The notes: a model not told the origin generated them from the letters alone. A stretch of DNA of 64,000 nucleotides from Tahibacter harae (GCF_024437735.1 NZ_JANFQO010000002.1:124001-188000), one strand, 5' to 3'; positions 17,065 to 26,300 are shown, counted from the stretch's first letter. Program-made: numbers and translations.

Positions 17065-17781
17065 TCAGGCGGCCTGCTGCACCAGCTCCGCGCCGTTGGC
17101 GCAGACGGCCAGGCGCTCGGTGCAGACGATGCGGATTTCCCGGCGCTCCACCGTGATGACACCGGCGGCGGCCAGTTGCGACAGGGCGCGGGTCACGGTC
17201 TCGTGCTTGAGGGCGAGGAAACTGGCGATGTCGCTGCGGCTCATGCGCAGCACGAAATGGCTGGCGGAGAAACCCAGCGCGCGATGGCTGGCCGCCACTT
17301 CCTGCAGAAAGGCCGCGACACGCTGGTTGGCGCTCAGCGTGGCCACGGCCAGGCGCCAGTACTGGTCGCGGCGCAGTTCCTGCGCCAGGGCCTGGGTCAG
17401 CGCGGCCTGCAGCACCGGCAACGCTGCGCAGGCCTGCAGCACGGCCGGATAGGCCAGCTCGACCACTTCGCAATCTTCCAGGGCGATCACGTCGGCGGTG
17501 TAGTGGGCGCTGCCTATCGATTCCACGCCGAGCAGTTCGCCGCGCATGGGAAAGCCTGTCACCAGCTCGCGGCCGTCGGCGGCGGCGACGCTGCGGCGCA
17601 GGAAGCCGGCGTGGACGAAGAACAGGGCGCGGAACGGCTGGCCGCTGCGATAGACCGGCTTGCCGGCGCGGATGCGCCGGCGCTGCACCGTCATGTGCGC
17701 GGACAGGGCCTCGATATCCAGGGCATCCGGCACCAGGCGCAGCGCCGGTGTGCAGGGCGGAACGAAGGCGGCGGTGTTCAT
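17065..17781 (-). CDS. Crp/Fnr-family regulator without Fe-S cysteines (FixK/DNR-like)
   Basis: A 238-residue transcription factor: a cyclic-nucleotide-binding-like beta barrel (about 35-130), a dimer helix and a Crp-type helix-turn-helix. The recognition helix reads HETVTR (Glu194, Thr197, Arg198), matching FNR E-x-x-S-R and predicting TTGAT half-sites. Unlike FNR it has only one N-terminal Cys (Cys10), so it cannot hold a 4Fe-4S cluster; FixK and DNR share this trait. An AGGAG site fixes the ATG. Upstream are three 10-bp repeats and a TTGAC-N4-CTCAA box, which suggests control by the adjacent response regulator and by itself. It is the best local candidate to bind the six FNR/FixK-type boxes. 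Confidence 0.9.
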   Translation of the reverse strand: MNTAAFVPPCTPALRLVPDALDIEALSAHMTVQRRRIRAGKPVYRSGQPFRALFFVHAGFLRRSVAAADGRELVTGFPMRGELLGVESIGSAHYTADVIALEDCEVVELAYPAVLQACAALPVLQAALTQALAQELRRDQYWRLAVATLSANQRVAAFLQEVAASHRALGFSASHFVLRMSRSDIASFLALKHETVTRALSQLAAAGVITVERREIRIVCTERLAVCANGAELVQQAA

Positions 17782-17858
17782 GGCGGCTCCTGTCGGCAGT
17801 CGGGCATCGGCGTTGGGACAAAGCCTAGCGAGCGGCCTGCGTGCCCTGAGCACACCCC

Positions 17859-17888
17859 GGCAACGGCGGGTAACAGTGTGTAACGACG
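17859..17888 (+). promoter_or_regulatory. Triple 10-bp direct repeat upstream of crp/fnr gene
   Basis: Decamers GGCAACGGCG, GGTAACAGTG and TGTAACGACG in perfect 10-bp phase, matching the array at 14231-14260 in core (GYAAC) and spacing. They lie 78 bases before the Crp/Fnr start and overlap the position where a -10 driven by the neighbouring FixK-type box would fall, so the regulator bound here could activate or block. Confidence 0.65.
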
Positions 17889-17895
17889 CGGGGAA

Positions 17896-17909
17896 TTGAC
17901 CTGGCTCAA
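17896..17909. promoter_or_regulatory. FNR/FixK-type box (TTGACCTGGCTCAA)
   Basis: Weaker dyad with C at the fifth position of the left half and C at the matching position of the right half. It sits between the divergent Crp/Fnr gene and the RNR-like gene. The centre is 42.5 bases from the RNR-like ATG, and CATAGT at 17933-17938 fits a -10, which predicts a leaderless transcript. Confidence 0.65.
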
Positions 17910-17944
17910 CACCGCCGCCCCGGCATCGCCCGCATAGTGCGTCC

Positions 17945-18970
17945 ATGGACTATGGGTTTCGCTATCGCAGCGGCGTGCATGCAACGCCGACCACGTTCGT
18001 CGATCCGGTCGCAGTCGAAGCCTGGGACGCCTGGTTCCGCTGGCGCGAAGGCAATGCGCTGCGCGACCTGACCATAGACGCCACCTGGTCGCGCGTCACC
18101 GGCGCGCTGTGCGCGCTGACGGCGGGCCAGCCGGCGCGGCACGAACAGCAGATCGGCGACGCCATCAGCAGCTGGCGGCTGCTGCCGGACGAACGCATTC
18201 TCGCCGGCGCCGGCACGCGCGGATTCGCCTGGCCCGCACGCGGCCTCAACGCCACCATCAACCTGGCGCGCTTCGTGTCCCTGCCGTTTACCGAACGCGC
18301 CAGCCTCCACACCGATTCGCTCGCGGCGACCGTGCTGCTGGCGCTGCGCCTGCTCGACGATATCCGCCATGCCGCCGGCTGTCCCGAGGCGCAGCCACGG
18401 CTGGGCATTATCGGCCTGGCCGACGCCCTGGCCATGCTGGGAACCGACTACACCGCCGCCAGCGGCTGCGCCGCGGCCGCCGAAACCGTGCGCCTGTTCG
18501 CCACGGCGACACTGCTCGCCAGTGCCCAGCTCGCCCAGGAACGCGGCGCCGCCAACGGTGCTGCGCAGACGGCCGCGGCCCAGCCGCGCTTGGACGGATA
18601 CCTGTGCAGCACCGACGCCAACGCGATCCGCACCTCCGGACTGCGCTTCGGCCCGCTCACCGCCGCCGATTCCCAGCCGCGCCTGGCCTTGCTCGCCAAC
18701 AACGTCGCCGATGCGCTGAGCCCGCTGCGCGGCGAGCGGCAGACCTACGACATCAAGGGACCGCAGGGCGAACGCCAGGTCACAGGCTCGGGTTTCGCCC
18801 TCACCCTGTGGCGCCAGCTGGGCGCGCGTTCCGGTGCGCGGGCCTTTCCCTATCCGACCGCCGCGGCCACGACGGAGGCAGACAGGGCACGCATTGCCGC
18901 CGCGGTACAGCCCTGGCTGGACTTTCCGGTGGCGGCGCAGGCGGTTGCCTCACCCTGTACTGCCGCCTGA
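17945..18970 (+). CDS. Shortened class II ribonucleotide-reductase-like protein
   Basis: A 341-residue protein. Residues 20-90 (VAVEAWDAWFRWREGNALRD and following) resemble the N-terminus of B12-dependent NrdJ. Residues about 100-200 resemble the segment with LNATINLARFV, RLLDDI and LGIIGLADALAMLG, which in full enzymes lies well past the radical-bearing Cys. The intervening barrel with the NxCxE active site is absent, and full-length NrdJ exceeds 700 residues, so it is unlikely to reduce ribonucleotides alone. It could regulate or assist a complete NrdJ encoded elsewhere, or bind nucleotides. The internal junction is in frame, with intact codon bias, so the gene looks functional rather than decayed. 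The FNR-type box and a -10 close to the ATG suggest leaderless, oxygen-controlled expression. Confidence 0.6.
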   Translation: MDYGFRYRSGVHATPTTFVDPVAVEAWDAWFRWREGNALRDLTIDATWSRVTGALCALTAGQPARHEQQIGDAISSWRLLPDERILAGAGTRGFAWPARGLNATINLARFVSLPFTERASLHTDSLAATVLLALRLLDDIRHAAGCPEAQPRLGIIGLADALAMLGTDYTAASGCAAAAETVRLFATATLLASAQLAQERGAANGAAQTAAAQPRLDGYLCSTDANAIRTSGLRFGPLTAADSQPRLALLANNVADALSPLRGERQTYDIKGPQGERQVTGSGFALTLWRQLGARSGARAFPYPTAAATTEADRARIAAAVQPWLDFPVAAQAVASPCTAA

Positions 18971-19205
18971 TGCGCGGCGCAGCTGCAAGGAAGATCAGGA
19001 CATCCGCGCGCGCATTGCACCGGCGGGCGCCGCGATCTGCGCCGCTGCGCTGACCCGACCCGCCGCCATCGCCGCGTCCGCCCGATCCCGCCGCCACCGG
19101 ATCCGCTGTTGACGCCGGCCACCGTGCATGCCCTGATACGCGGTTCCTGTCGCCGGGCGCGCCTGCGCAGTCCCGGCATTGTTTCCGATCTCCCGCGATG
19201 ACCTC

Positions 19206-19814
19206 ATGACCACAGCCCCCCTGCGCACCTTCGTACTGAGAGCCCGCGCCGCGCCCACCGACAGCCGCAAGCTGCTGGCTGGGGTCGGCCAGGAGGCGCA
19301 TACCGAGATCCTGGCGCATACGCTGATGAACGCGATCTTCGTGGCGCAGTCGCACCGCGAGGACGTGGTGGTCTACCTGGTGCTGGAGAGCACGGCGGAT
19401 TTCTCCCGCACCCTCCGTTTCGACGCCAATGCGATGCAGGACATCGGCGGCTTCCACGAACAGGCGCTGCTGGGCAAGGTCGCCAGGGCGCTGGACGTGT
19501 CCGTGGGCATGGGCAAGGAAGAGACGCGGCCGGTCGAGGCCGGCCTCAGCGTGCGCACCGTGAGCTTCGAGCATCTGGTGGCGGAACTGGCGCAGACGCA
19601 TGCGCTGTATGTGATGGACAGGAAAGGCACGCCGATGCGCGAGCAGGCGTTCGAGGCCGCCCCCTGCTTCCTGCTGACCGATCATATCCCCATGCCGAAA
19701 AAGACCTTTCACAGCCTCGAACGCCTGGGCGCGAAGAAGATCTCGCTCGGTTCGAGAATGTTGTTCGCATCGCAATGCGTGGTGCTGATCCATCATGAAC
19801 TGGACCAGCGCTAG
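19206..19814 (+). CDS. TrmY-family SPOUT methyltransferase (DUF358)
   Basis: A 202-residue protein of the TrmY family. The start RTFVLRARAAPTDS, the VVVYLVLES strand and the C-terminal knot AKKISLGSRMLFASQCVVLI match archaeal TrmY, the SAM-dependent enzyme that N1-methylates pseudouridine 54 of tRNA. Bacterial members are scattered and their target is unproven. I chose the ATG at 19206 over an in-frame TTG 27 bases upstream because archaeal members begin directly at this strand. The gene stands alone, followed by a 16-bp hairpin. Confidence 0.75.
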   Translation: MTTAPLRTFVLRARAAPTDSRKLLAGVGQEAHTEILAHTLMNAIFVAQSHREDVVVYLVLESTADFSRTLRFDANAMQDIGGFHEQALLGKVARALDVSVGMGKEETRPVEAGLSVRTVSFEHLVAELAQTHALYVMDRKGTPMREQAFEAAPCFLLTDHIPMPKKTFHSLERLGAKKISLGSRMLFASQCVVLIHHELDQR

Positions 19815-19848
19815 CGCTTTCCTGCGTACCGCTTGCGGGCGGTTTCGC

Positions 19849-19887
19849 CGCCGGCGCGGCCGCTGCACTGAAGCGGCCGCGCCGGCG
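19849..19887 (+). terminator. Strong GC hairpin after TrmY-family gene
   Basis: Perfect 16-bp inverted repeat (CGCCGGCGCGGCCGCT and its complement) with a 7-base loop, 34 bases after the stop codon. There is no T-run, so it may act as an RNA 3'-end stabiliser or a Rho-assisted terminator. Confidence 0.5.
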
Positions 19888-20082
19888 CCTGGCATCGGCT
19901 GCGACAAGCGCGCCGCGCCCCGAGGCGCGCGCTGAACCCGCAGGCGTACGCAACCGGACGCAAGCGCCCGGCACGCAAGGCTCCCGGCCACGGCCGCCGG
20001 CCCGCCGCCCCCGACGACCGGCACATTTTTATCGAAGTGGACAAGGCCATCCTGCGGCATCCGCCCCGCTGCCGAGGTGCCC

Positions 20083-21585
20083 ATGTTCCCCGCCGCCCGC
20101 CGCTGTCGTTGGTTGCCGTATTCCGCGCTCTATGCCGTCCTTGCCTGCGCCGCGCTGTCCGTGCCGGACGGCCTCGCCGCCGCGGGTGACCCGCCCCCCG
20201 CTCCGGCGCTGCCGCTGACTCCCTGCACCCTGCCCAAGGTCGCCGCGCCGGCGCGCTGCGGCACGCTGGAGGTGGCGGAGAATCCAGCCAGGCCCGAAGG
20301 GCGCCGGCTGGCGCTGAAAATCGTCGTCATCCCGGCGCGCAGCGGCAAGAGCCTGCCGGATCCCGTGGTCTTCCTCAGCGGCGGGCCGGGCCAGGCGGCG
20401 ACGCAGGACGCGGACTTCGTGAGCGAGATCCTGGCCGCTATCAACGAACACCGCGACCTGCTGCTGGTCGACCAGCGCGGCACCGGCGCTTCCGCGCCGC
20501 TGGCCTGTCCGCTGCTGGATACGGCCGACCCGGCGGCGAATCTGCGCGATATCTTTCCGCCGGCGGCGGTCCGGCGCTGCCTGCGCACGCTCACGGCCAA
20601 GGCCGATCTCGCGCAGTACTCGCTGCGCCATTTCGCCCGGGATCTGGAAGCGGTCCGTGTCGCGCTGGGTTATTCCTCGCTCAATCTGTTCGGCTTTTCC
20701 TACGGCACGCGCTCGGCGCAGATCTACCTGCGCGAATATCCCAGGTCCGCGCGCACGGCCTTCCTGGTCAGCATGGCGCCAATCGACGCGAATGTGCTGA
20801 TGGAATTTTCCAGCGCGGCGGAAGCCGCATTGCAGGCCACCTTCGACGCCTGCGCCGCCGACGCAGCCTGCCACGCGGCGTTTCCGGCACTGCGCGAGGA
20901 GTTCGCTGCCTTGCTGGAGCGGCTGGACAGCGGCAGCGTCGTGGTGACGGCGCCGGGCTCCACGGAGAAAGTCACACTGAGCCGCGGGCGCTTCGCCGAG
21001 CGCCTGCGCGGGCTGCTGTATTCGACCGAGAACGCTGCCACGGTGCCCTGGGTGTTGCATCAGGCGCATGCGGGAAACTGGCAGCCGTTTGTCGACGGCC
21101 TCTTTGATTTCACGCGCATGATGGATGAGCAACTGAGCATGGGCCTGTTCTTCACCATCACCTGCAGCGAAGACGTGGCCTTCCTGCGCGAGGCCGAGAT
21201 CCGCGCCCGCGTCACGCCCACCCCGTTCGGCGACGGCCGCGTGCGCAGCCAGCAGGCGGCCTGTGCGCAATGGCCGCGCTATCGCGTGCCGGCCGGCTAT
21301 CACCAGCCCCTGCGCACGCCGGTGCCTACCCTGCTGGTCTCCGGCGACTTCGATCCCGCCACGCCGGCCAGACTGGCTGCGCAGGCCGCACCGGGCTATG
21401 CCAACCATGTAGAGCTGCGGCTGCGCGGCCAGGGCCACAGCGGCTGGAGCGACTGCATCGGCGAGCGCTATGGCCAGCTGCTGCGCCAGGGCTCGGTGCA
21501 GGGCATCGCCGACGACTGCCCGGCGACGCCGCGGCCAGCGTTCAAACTCCAGGCCGAAGCGGCCGCGGGCACGCCGGCGGGCTGA
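20083..21585 (+). CDS. Exported alpha/beta hydrolase (TAP/proline iminopeptidase-like)
   Basis: A 500-residue secreted or periplasmic hydrolase with a signal peptide (hydrophobic core about residues 15-30, cleavage after GLAAA). The alpha/beta fold has VVFLSGGPGQA (oxyanion loop), LLVDQRGTG, the nucleophile elbow FGFSYGTRSA with its Ser, a late Asp in VSGDFDPATP and a His in GQGHSGW. These motifs match tripeptidyl aminopeptidases and proline iminopeptidases of the S33 group, which release N-terminal residues or tripeptides. The C-terminal domain has paired Cys typical of secreted forms. A GTG lies six bases upstream; I prefer the ATG, preceded by GAGG. Confidence 0.85.
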   Translation: MFPAARRCRWLPYSALYAVLACAALSVPDGLAAAGDPPPAPALPLTPCTLPKVAAPARCGTLEVAENPARPEGRRLALKIVVIPARSGKSLPDPVVFLSGGPGQAATQDADFVSEILAAINEHRDLLLVDQRGTGASAPLACPLLDTADPAANLRDIFPPAAVRRCLRTLTAKADLAQYSLRHFARDLEAVRVALGYSSLNLFGFSYGTRSAQIYLREYPRSARTAFLVSMAPIDANVLMEFSSAAEAALQATFDACAADAACHAAFPALREEFAALLERLDSGSVVVTAPGSTEKVTLSRGRFAERLRGLLYSTENAATVPWVLHQAHAGNWQPFVDGLFDFTRMMDEQLSMGLFFTITCSEDVAFLREAEIRARVTPTPFGDGRVRSQQAACAQWPRYRVPAGYHQPLRTPVPTLLVSGDFDPATPARLAAQAAPGYANHVELRLRGQGHSGWSDCIGERYGQLLRQGSVQGIADDCPATPRPAFKLQAEAAAGTPAG

Positions 21586-21890
21586 TCTACGCGCGGCAGT
21601 CACGGACGCGCCCGCCGGCCGACCGCGGCAGACGGACGGCTTGCGGCAGCCGAGCCGGCGGATTCGCAGCATCAGGCCGAGGTTTCGCGCAGTCACGCTT
21701 CACCGGCGCAGCCGGGCCATGCGATCCGCCTGACGCGTCTGCATAGCAACACGCCGCACATTCGCGCCGGCCACGCGGCGCGCTTCTGCCGATCCGCGCG
21801 CGCCGGCGGGTGCTGTGCTCCCGTCCGCCTTGTCAGTTGTGTCCGAAGACCGAGTGCGGTGTGATACCGGCCCAGTTTGCGGAGCGCGTC
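21586..21890. other. Gene-free stretch
   Basis: A 305-base spacer between the hydrolase and the next exported-protein gene. It is GC-rich with no clear promoter hexamers, hairpin or small reading frame with a ribosome-binding site. The GGAG at about 21879 is the ribosome-binding site of the following gene. Confidence 0.4.
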
Positions 21891-23297
21891 ATGGACGACA
21901 TCTCAGCTATCGGGTTCGACCAGAGGGCGGCGCAGGCCTTGCGCGGGCCGGTTGCCGGCGCGCAGACAGGTCCTGCGCCCGGTCCCCGGGCCCCGCGCCA
22001 GGTCCGCGCGCAACCGTCATTGAACACTCCCCGCCGCGCGCGCCGCGGCCTTTGCGGCGGGCTCGTCGCTTTCGCGGCGGTGCTCTGCCTTGGTACCGCC
22101 CTGCCCGCCGCCGCGGCGCCGGACAAACCCACCGCAACGCCCGATGCCGTCGCCGCCACGGTGGCCGCACAAGCCTGCAAGGCCATGAAAAGCCGGGTCG
22201 ACGCGGTTCCAGGCAGCGCGCCCTTGCTGCTGCGCAGCTACGACGAGGTCGGCGGCGCCGCGGAGATCGATCTGCCGGCCCTGCGCACGGCCGCATTCAC
22301 CTACGACAACGCGCTGGCCGTCATCGCCCTGCTCGCCTGCGGGCACCGCGACCAGGCACTGCGCCTGGGCACCGCGCTGGAGCGCGCGGCGCTGCTGGAT
22401 ACGCGGCTGCGCAATACCTATCGCGCCGGCGCCGTGGGCGACAAAGTGCTGCCCAACGGCTGGTGGGACGCAGCGCAGAACCGCTGGGTCGAAGATGCCT
22501 ACCAGTCCGGCACGGCTACGGGCAATGCCGCCTGGAGCGCACTCGCCCTGCTTGCCCTGCACGACGCAACCCGCGACGCACGCTGGCGCGACGCCGCCGG
22601 CAAGCTCGCCAGCTGGATCGTGGCCAATACCCGCGACCCGGACGCCGGCGGCGGTTTCAGCGGCGGCGTGGACGGCTTCGATGCCGCGCCGGTGAAGCTG
22701 GGCTGGAAATCCAGCGAACACGCCATCGACCTGGTCGCCGTGTTCAGCTGGCTCGCCGATGCCAGGCTGGCCGGCGACTGGCAGGGACACGCCGCGCACG
22801 CGCGCCGCTTTCTCGACCGTCAGTGGGACGAAGCCGGCGGCCGTTTCCTGATCGGCACCCAGCCCGACGGCCGCACGCCGAACTACGTCACCTCCGCGCT
22901 GGACGTGCAATGGTGGGCGCAGATGCTGCCCGGCGCGCCGAAAAACTGGCGCCGCGCCCTGCGCTACGCCGAACGGGTGCATGCGGTCGGCGCCGGCTTC
23001 GATTTCAACGACGACCGCGACGGCGAATGGCTGGAAGGCACGGCCCAGGCCGCCCTGGCCTACCGCATCGCCGGCGAACCCGCCGCGGCACAGCGCTGCC
23101 TCAGCGAAGTCGCCAGGCAGTTCAGTCCCGGCGGTTACGTCTACGCCACGCGCGAACCGCGCATCACGACCGGGCTGGCCATAGGTCCCGCCAGCACCTC
23201 GGCCGACGCCTACTACTATCGCCGGCCGCACCTGGGCGCCACCGCCTGGGCGGCGCTGGCGGCCTTGCAGCGCAATCCGTTCCGCGCGCCGCGGTGA
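21891..23297 (+). CDS. Exported (alpha/alpha)-barrel-like protein of unknown function
   Basis: A 468-residue protein. An 80-residue basic, proline-rich leader precedes one membrane-like segment (LVAFAAVLCLGTALPAAAAP, about residues 62-81 from this start), so it is exported or anchored. The rest looks like a six-hairpin glycosidase-type barrel: repeated helix pairs such as TYDNALAVIALLACG, GNAAWSALALLAL, KSSEHAIDLVAVFSWL and GEWLEGTAQAALAYRIAG. Acidic residues in these loops could act on glycans, but I recognise no specific family. A GGAG site supports this ATG; an in-frame codon 81 bases earlier is less likely. Confidence 0.65.
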   Translation: MDDISAIGFDQRAAQALRGPVAGAQTGPAPGPRAPRQVRAQPSLNTPRRARRGLCGGLVAFAAVLCLGTALPAAAAPDKPTATPDAVAATVAAQACKAMKSRVDAVPGSAPLLLRSYDEVGGAAEIDLPALRTAAFTYDNALAVIALLACGHRDQALRLGTALERAALLDTRLRNTYRAGAVGDKVLPNGWWDAAQNRWVEDAYQSGTATGNAAWSALALLALHDATRDARWRDAAGKLASWIVANTRDPDAGGGFSGGVDGFDAAPVKLGWKSSEHAIDLVAVFSWLADARLAGDWQGHAAHARRFLDRQWDEAGGRFLIGTQPDGRTPNYVTSALDVQWWAQMLPGAPKNWRRALRYAERVHAVGAGFDFNDDRDGEWLEGTAQAALAYRIAGEPAAAQRCLSEVARQFSPGGYVYATREPRITTGLAIGPASTSADAYYYRRPHLGATAWAALAALQRNPFRAPR

Positions 23298-23334
23298 TCT
23301 TGCCCGCGCAGGCGTGAGGCCAGCCGGCCGCTCC

Positions 23335-23375
23335 GGCGCCCGCCCGGGCCAGGATGTTCAGCCCGGGCGGGCGCC
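23335..23375. terminator. Bidirectional GC hairpin between convergent genes
   Basis: Perfect 15-bp inverted repeat (GGCGCCCGCCCGGGC and complement) with an 11-base loop, between the stop codons of two convergent genes. No T-run follows on either strand. Confidence 0.55.
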
Positions 23376-23398
23376 GCGACCACCGGGTGCTGGCGCCG

Positions 23399-26300
23399 TC
23401 AGTCAATCTCGAACCGCTGCAATTGCACCGGCGTTGTCGTGGTCGCAGTGCTCGTGTTGTTGTTCGGCGTCGGATCGCCGGTGCCGTTGGGCGGCGCGAC
23501 GCTCGCGGTATTCGCCAGCATCTGGGTGGGACCGGCCGGCGCATTGCCGTCGATCGTCACAGTGACTGTGCCGCCCGGCGGCAGCACGCTCACCGTGCCG
23601 TCGACGACGTAGCCGGCGATGTCCGAGCCCGTCACCGCCGGCGCCGTGCAGCTCGCGCCGCCGGTCGGGCTGCCGCAGGTTGCCGTCACGCCGGTGATGC
23701 CGGCCGGCAAGGCGTCGTGATACGCCGCGCCGTCCGCCGCGCTGGGCCCGGTGTTCGTGATGAGCAGCGTGTAGCTCATCGGCGCGCCGCCCGCGATGGT
23801 CGGCGGACCGGTCTTGACGATGGACAGATCGGCGAGCGCGCCGCGCGTGTCGCTGTCGCTGCCGTTCGCGCCGCCGGCCGCATCCGGATCGCTCGCGGTG
23901 GCCGTGTTGACGAGCGGATCGGCGGTCAAATCCGGCGCGAACTGCACCGGCACGCTGAACTGCAGCTGGTTCCCCGCGCCGGCGGCGATGCTCGCGCTGC
24001 TCGCGCTGAAACTGCCTCCGCCGACCGTACTCGTCACGGTGCCGCAATTGGCGCTGCCGGACGGCGTGCAGCTCACCAGCCCGGTCAGCACGACGCCGGC
24101 CGGCAAGGTGTCGGCGACGCTGACATCGGCCGCGTTGCCGCTGCCCGCATTGGTGACGGTGATGACGTAGGTCGCGGTGCCGCCCGGCGTGTAGGCCGCG
24201 CTGCCGTCGGTCTTGGTCACCTGCAACACCACGCTGCCGCCGGCGCGCACGTTGCTGTCGCTGCCGACGGCGGGGGTGGGATCCGACGGATCGGTCGCGA
24301 TCGCCGTGTTCACGAGCGGATCGGCGGTCAGTCCTGCCGAGTACGCGACCGGCAGGCTGTAGGTCAGCCCGTTCGGCGGCCCGGCCGGCAGGGTTGCGCC
24401 GGCCACGCTGAAGGCGCCGCCGCCTGCGCTGCCCGTGATCGTGCCGCAGGTCGCCGTGCCGACCGGCAGACAGGCCGGCACGCCAGTCAGCGTGACGCCG
24501 GCCGGCAGGTTGTCGGTCAGGCTGACGGCGTTCGCATTGGACGGGCCCGCGTTGGTCAGCGTCAGCACATACGTCGCCGTGCCGCCCGGCACATAAGTCG
24601 CGGCACCGTCGTCCTTGGTCAGGGTGAGGCCCGCGCTCGCGAGCAGCACGTCGCTGTCGCTCGCAGCGGCGCCGTCGGCGTCGCCGGGATCGCTCGCGGC
24701 TGCCGTGTTCACCAGCGGATCGGTCGTGAGGCCAGGCGCAAAGCTGACCGGCAGGGTGATCGTCAGCGTATTGCCGGCACCGGCCGGCACGCGCGCGCCG
24801 ACCGCCGAGAACGCCGAACCGCCGGCGCTGCCGCTCACCGTACCGCAGTTCGCCGCGCCGGCCGCGACGCAGCCCGGCGCGCCGCTCAAGGTCACGCCCG
24901 GCGGCAGGTTGTCGCTCACGCGGGTGTCCAGCGCGTCGCTGGGACCGTCGTTGGACACGACGACGGTATAGGTCGCACCGCCGCCCGGCGTGTAGCTGAG
25001 GCTGCCGTCGGTCTTGCTCACGCCCAGTGCGACCTGCGCGGCGCGCACGTTGCTGTCCGTCGCCGTGGCGGGTGTCGGGTCGGTCGGATCGCTGACCGTC
25101 ACCGCGTTCGCCAGCGGGTCGGCGAGGAGATCCGGCGCGAACGCGACGGGCACGCTGTAGCGCAGTTCATTGCCGGGCCCCGCGGCCAGGCTCGCGCCGC
25201 TGACGCCGAAGCTCGTACCACCGGCGCCGCCGGTGATCGCGCCGCAGGCCGCGCTGCCGACCGCGATGCAGGTCGGTGTCGCCGTGAGCGTGACGCCGGC
25301 GGGCAGCGGATCGGCAAGCGTCAGCGCGTTCGCGTTCGACGGCCCGGCGTTCCTGACCACGACGAGATAGGTCGCCGTGCCGCCCGGTACGTAGCTCGCC
25401 GCGCCGTCATCCTTGGTGAGGCTGAGGCCGGACAGGGCCGCCAGCGCATCGCTGTCCTGCGCCTGGGCGCCGTCCGGATCGGCACTGTCGTCCGCCGTCG
25501 CCGTGTTGATGAGCGGATTCACGCTGAGATCCGCAGCGAAGCTCACCGGCAGCGACAGCACGAGACTGTCGCCTGCCTGCGCACCGAGTGTCGCGCCGGC
25601 AAGGCCGGCACTGCTGCCGCCGGCCGTGCCGCTGACGCTGCCGCAGGCCGCATTGCCGTTGGCCGTGCAGCTCGGCGGCGCCGACAGCGTGACGCCGGCC
25701 GGCAGGGTGTCGGCAATCGCGACGGCCGTCGCGTCGCTCGGTCCATTGTTGGTCAGCGTCAGCACGTAGGTGGCCGTCGTGCCCGGTGTGTAGTTCGCGC
25801 TGCCGTCGGTCTTGGCCAGTACGAGATCGGTCAGCGCGCTGCGCGTATCGCTGTCGCTGGCGGTGCTCGGCGACGGCGCAGCCGGATCGTTCGCCGTTGC
25901 CGTGTTCACGAGCGGGCTCGTCAGCAGATCCGCCGCGAACTGCACCGGCAGCGAGTACGTCAGGCGGTTGCCCGCGCCGGCGGCCAGCGTCGCGCCGCTG
26001 ACGCTGACGGTCGAACCGCCCGCGCTGCCGCTCAGGCTGCCGCAGAAGGCGGTGCCGGCGGCCGTGCACGATGGCGAACCCGCGAGCGTGACGCCCGCCG
26101 GCAAGGTATCGGTGACGGTGACCGCGTTCGCATCCGACGGCCCGGCGTTATCGAGCACGAGCGTGTAGACCGCGCTGCCGCCCGGCGTATAGGTCGGACT
26201 GCCGTCGGTCTTGGCCAGCGTGAGGCCGGTCACGCCAAGCAGGGTGTCGCTGTCGCTCGCGCTCACCGGCGCCGCCAGATCGGGACCATTCACGCTCGCG

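Noticed and set aside
19109-19122. TTGACGCCGGCCAC as a seventh FNR-type box upstream of the TrmY-family gene
   Set aside because: The right half (GCCAC) does not match NTCAA and no -10-like element lies 30 bases away.
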